Of a stretch of 7,960 bases of DNA, positions 7,182-7,960 are shown piece after piece. The stretch is from contig JAAFGU010000107.1 of assembly GCA_010365205.1 (NCBI GenBank), positions 1 to 7,960 of the forward strand, given 5' to 3'. The notes below the pieces were generated by a model. The model had not been told where the DNA came from. It was given only the letters and a program-made list of their open reading frames with translations, and ran no database searches. This stretch comes from Aromatoleum sp. GTDB taxonomy: Bacteria > Pseudomonadota > Gammaproteobacteria > Burkholderiales > Casimicrobiaceae. A program made the translations under genes and the position numbers. The stretch's first letter is position 1. Each line of letters opens with the position of its first letter.

Positions 7182-7960
7182 ATGGCCCGGGTCGAACTGC
7201 GGCATATCAGCAAGAGCTACCCGGGCGTGAAGGCGCTCGACGATGTCGACCTCGCGATCGAGTCGGGTGAGTTCTTCACGCTGTTGGGGCCGTCGGGCTG
7301 CGGCAAGACCACGCTGCTGCGCACGGTAGCGGGATTCATCCGCCAGGACAGCGGCGAAGTTGTGGTGGCCGGCGAGCGCATCGACGCGATGCCTGCTTAT
7401 CGCCGCAACATCGGCCTGGTGTTCCAGGACTACGCGATTTTTCCGCACATGACCGTGGGCGACAACGTCGCCTTTGGTCTGAAGAATCGTCACCGCCCGC
7501 GCCAGGAGATCACCGAGCGCGTGGCCCGCGCGCTGGATCTCGTCCGCCTCGGCGGTCATGCTGCACGCCTGCCGCACCAGATGTCGGGCGGCCAGCAGCA
7601 ACGCGTGGGTTTGGCGCGCGCCGTGGTCATCGAACCGCAGATTCTGCTGATGGACGAGCCGCTGTCGAATCTGGATGCGAAATTGCGCATCGAGCTGCGC
7701 GACGACATCCGCGATTTGCAGCATTCGCTCGGCATCACGACGATCTACGTCACGCACGACCAGGAAGAAGCGCTGGTCATTTCCGACCGCATCTGCGTCA
7801 TGCAGGGCGGCCGCGTGCATCAGGTGGGCACGCCGTGGCAGGTTTATGCGCAACCGGCGACGCTTTTCGTCGCGGCTTTCGTCGGCGCCATGAACGTAAT
7901 CGCGGACCTGCCGGTCGGCGCCGGCGGGACGCTGTCGCTCGGTGCCGCAGCGCGAGCAGT
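7182..7960 (+). CDS. ABC transporter ATP-binding protein, partial (3' end outside window)
   Basis: The first 259 residues of an importer ATPase of the MalK/PotA/FbpC type are visible. Walker A is GPSGCGKTT (36-44), the Q-loop is FQDYAIFPHM (Q82), the signature is MSGGQQQR (134-141, Met replacing the usual Leu), Walker B is ILLMDEP (154-160, E159 catalytic), the D-loop is SNLDAK and the switch His is H192 (VTHDQEEAL). The segment GTPWQVYAQPATLFVAAFVG (216-235) leads into the start of a C-terminal TOBE-like domain cut by the window edge. The ATG starts the fold exactly, but no good Shine-Dalgarno is seen. It would hydrolyse ATP at the inner membrane to drive uptake of the ligand of the upstream binding protein; the permease is presumably next, outside the window. 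Confidence 0.95.
   Translation, partial: MARVELRHISKSYPGVKALDDVDLAIESGEFFTLLGPSGCGKTTLLRTVAGFIRQDSGEVVVAGERIDAMPAYRRNIGLVFQDYAIFPHMTVGDNVAFGLKNRHRPRQEITERVARALDLVRLGGHAARLPHQMSGGQQQRVGLARAVVIEPQILLMDEPLSNLDAKLRIELRDDIRDLQHSLGITTIYVTHDQEEALVISDRICVMQGGRVHQVGTPWQVYAQPATLFVAAFVGAMNVIADLPVGAGGTLSLGAAARA

Noticed and set aside
7047..7853. Minus-strand open frame opposite the ABC ATPase
   Set aside because: The plus strand has Walker A, signature and Walker B motifs in order. The antisense frame is a compositional shadow.

Overview
The window is GC-rich, densely coding DNA from a Gram-negative bacterium. It is probably a member of the Pseudomonadota, and the hydrogenase tail resembles betaproteobacterial HoxG/HupL proteins from memory. 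This placement rests on recognising protein families, not on a database search. It holds six readable genes plus one partial frame at the left edge, in three blocks. No RNA genes, insertion sequences, CRISPR arrays or long repeats were seen.

Block 1 (about 1-3924, minus strand) is the structural part of a membrane-bound uptake [NiFe] hydrogenase operon, transcribed right to left: small subunit (hyaA/hupS/hoxK type), large subunit (hyaB/hupL/hoxG type), then cytochrome b (hyaC/hupC/hoxZ type). The genes are separated by 2 and 15 bases. A further frame opens 10 bases after hyaC and leaves the window; it sits where a maturation protease gene is often found but is not recognisable. The small subunit has all six cysteines of the proximal [4Fe-3S] cluster, so this is an oxygen-tolerant (group 1d type) enzyme. 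It would be Tat-exported, anchored on the periplasmic face, and would pass electrons from H2 through haem b to quinone. Upstream of hyaA lies a near-consensus FNR/FixK-type box (TTGAT-N4-GTCAA), suggesting low-oxygen control.

Block 2 (3925-5960, minus strand) is a two-gene unit: a PP2C-type phosphatase with its catalytic motifs and an unusual insert, followed 5 bases later by a TupA-like ATP-grasp protein. Their joint function is unknown. A perfect 9-bp inverted repeat lies just after the second gene, between it and the hydrogenase promoter region.

Block 3 (6103-7960, plus strand) diverges from block 2. It encodes an AfuA/FbpA-like (COG1840-type) extracytoplasmic binding protein and the ATPase of the same ABC importer, with the ATPase cut by the window edge and the permease presumably beyond it. 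A strong GC hairpin separates the two. The binding protein lacks the twin tyrosines of classical Fe(III) binders, so its ligand is open.

The best-supported biology is the oxygen-tolerant hydrogenase and its putative FNR-type switch. The least explained part is the PP2C/ATP-grasp pair. I found no convincing evidence of a wholly new system.
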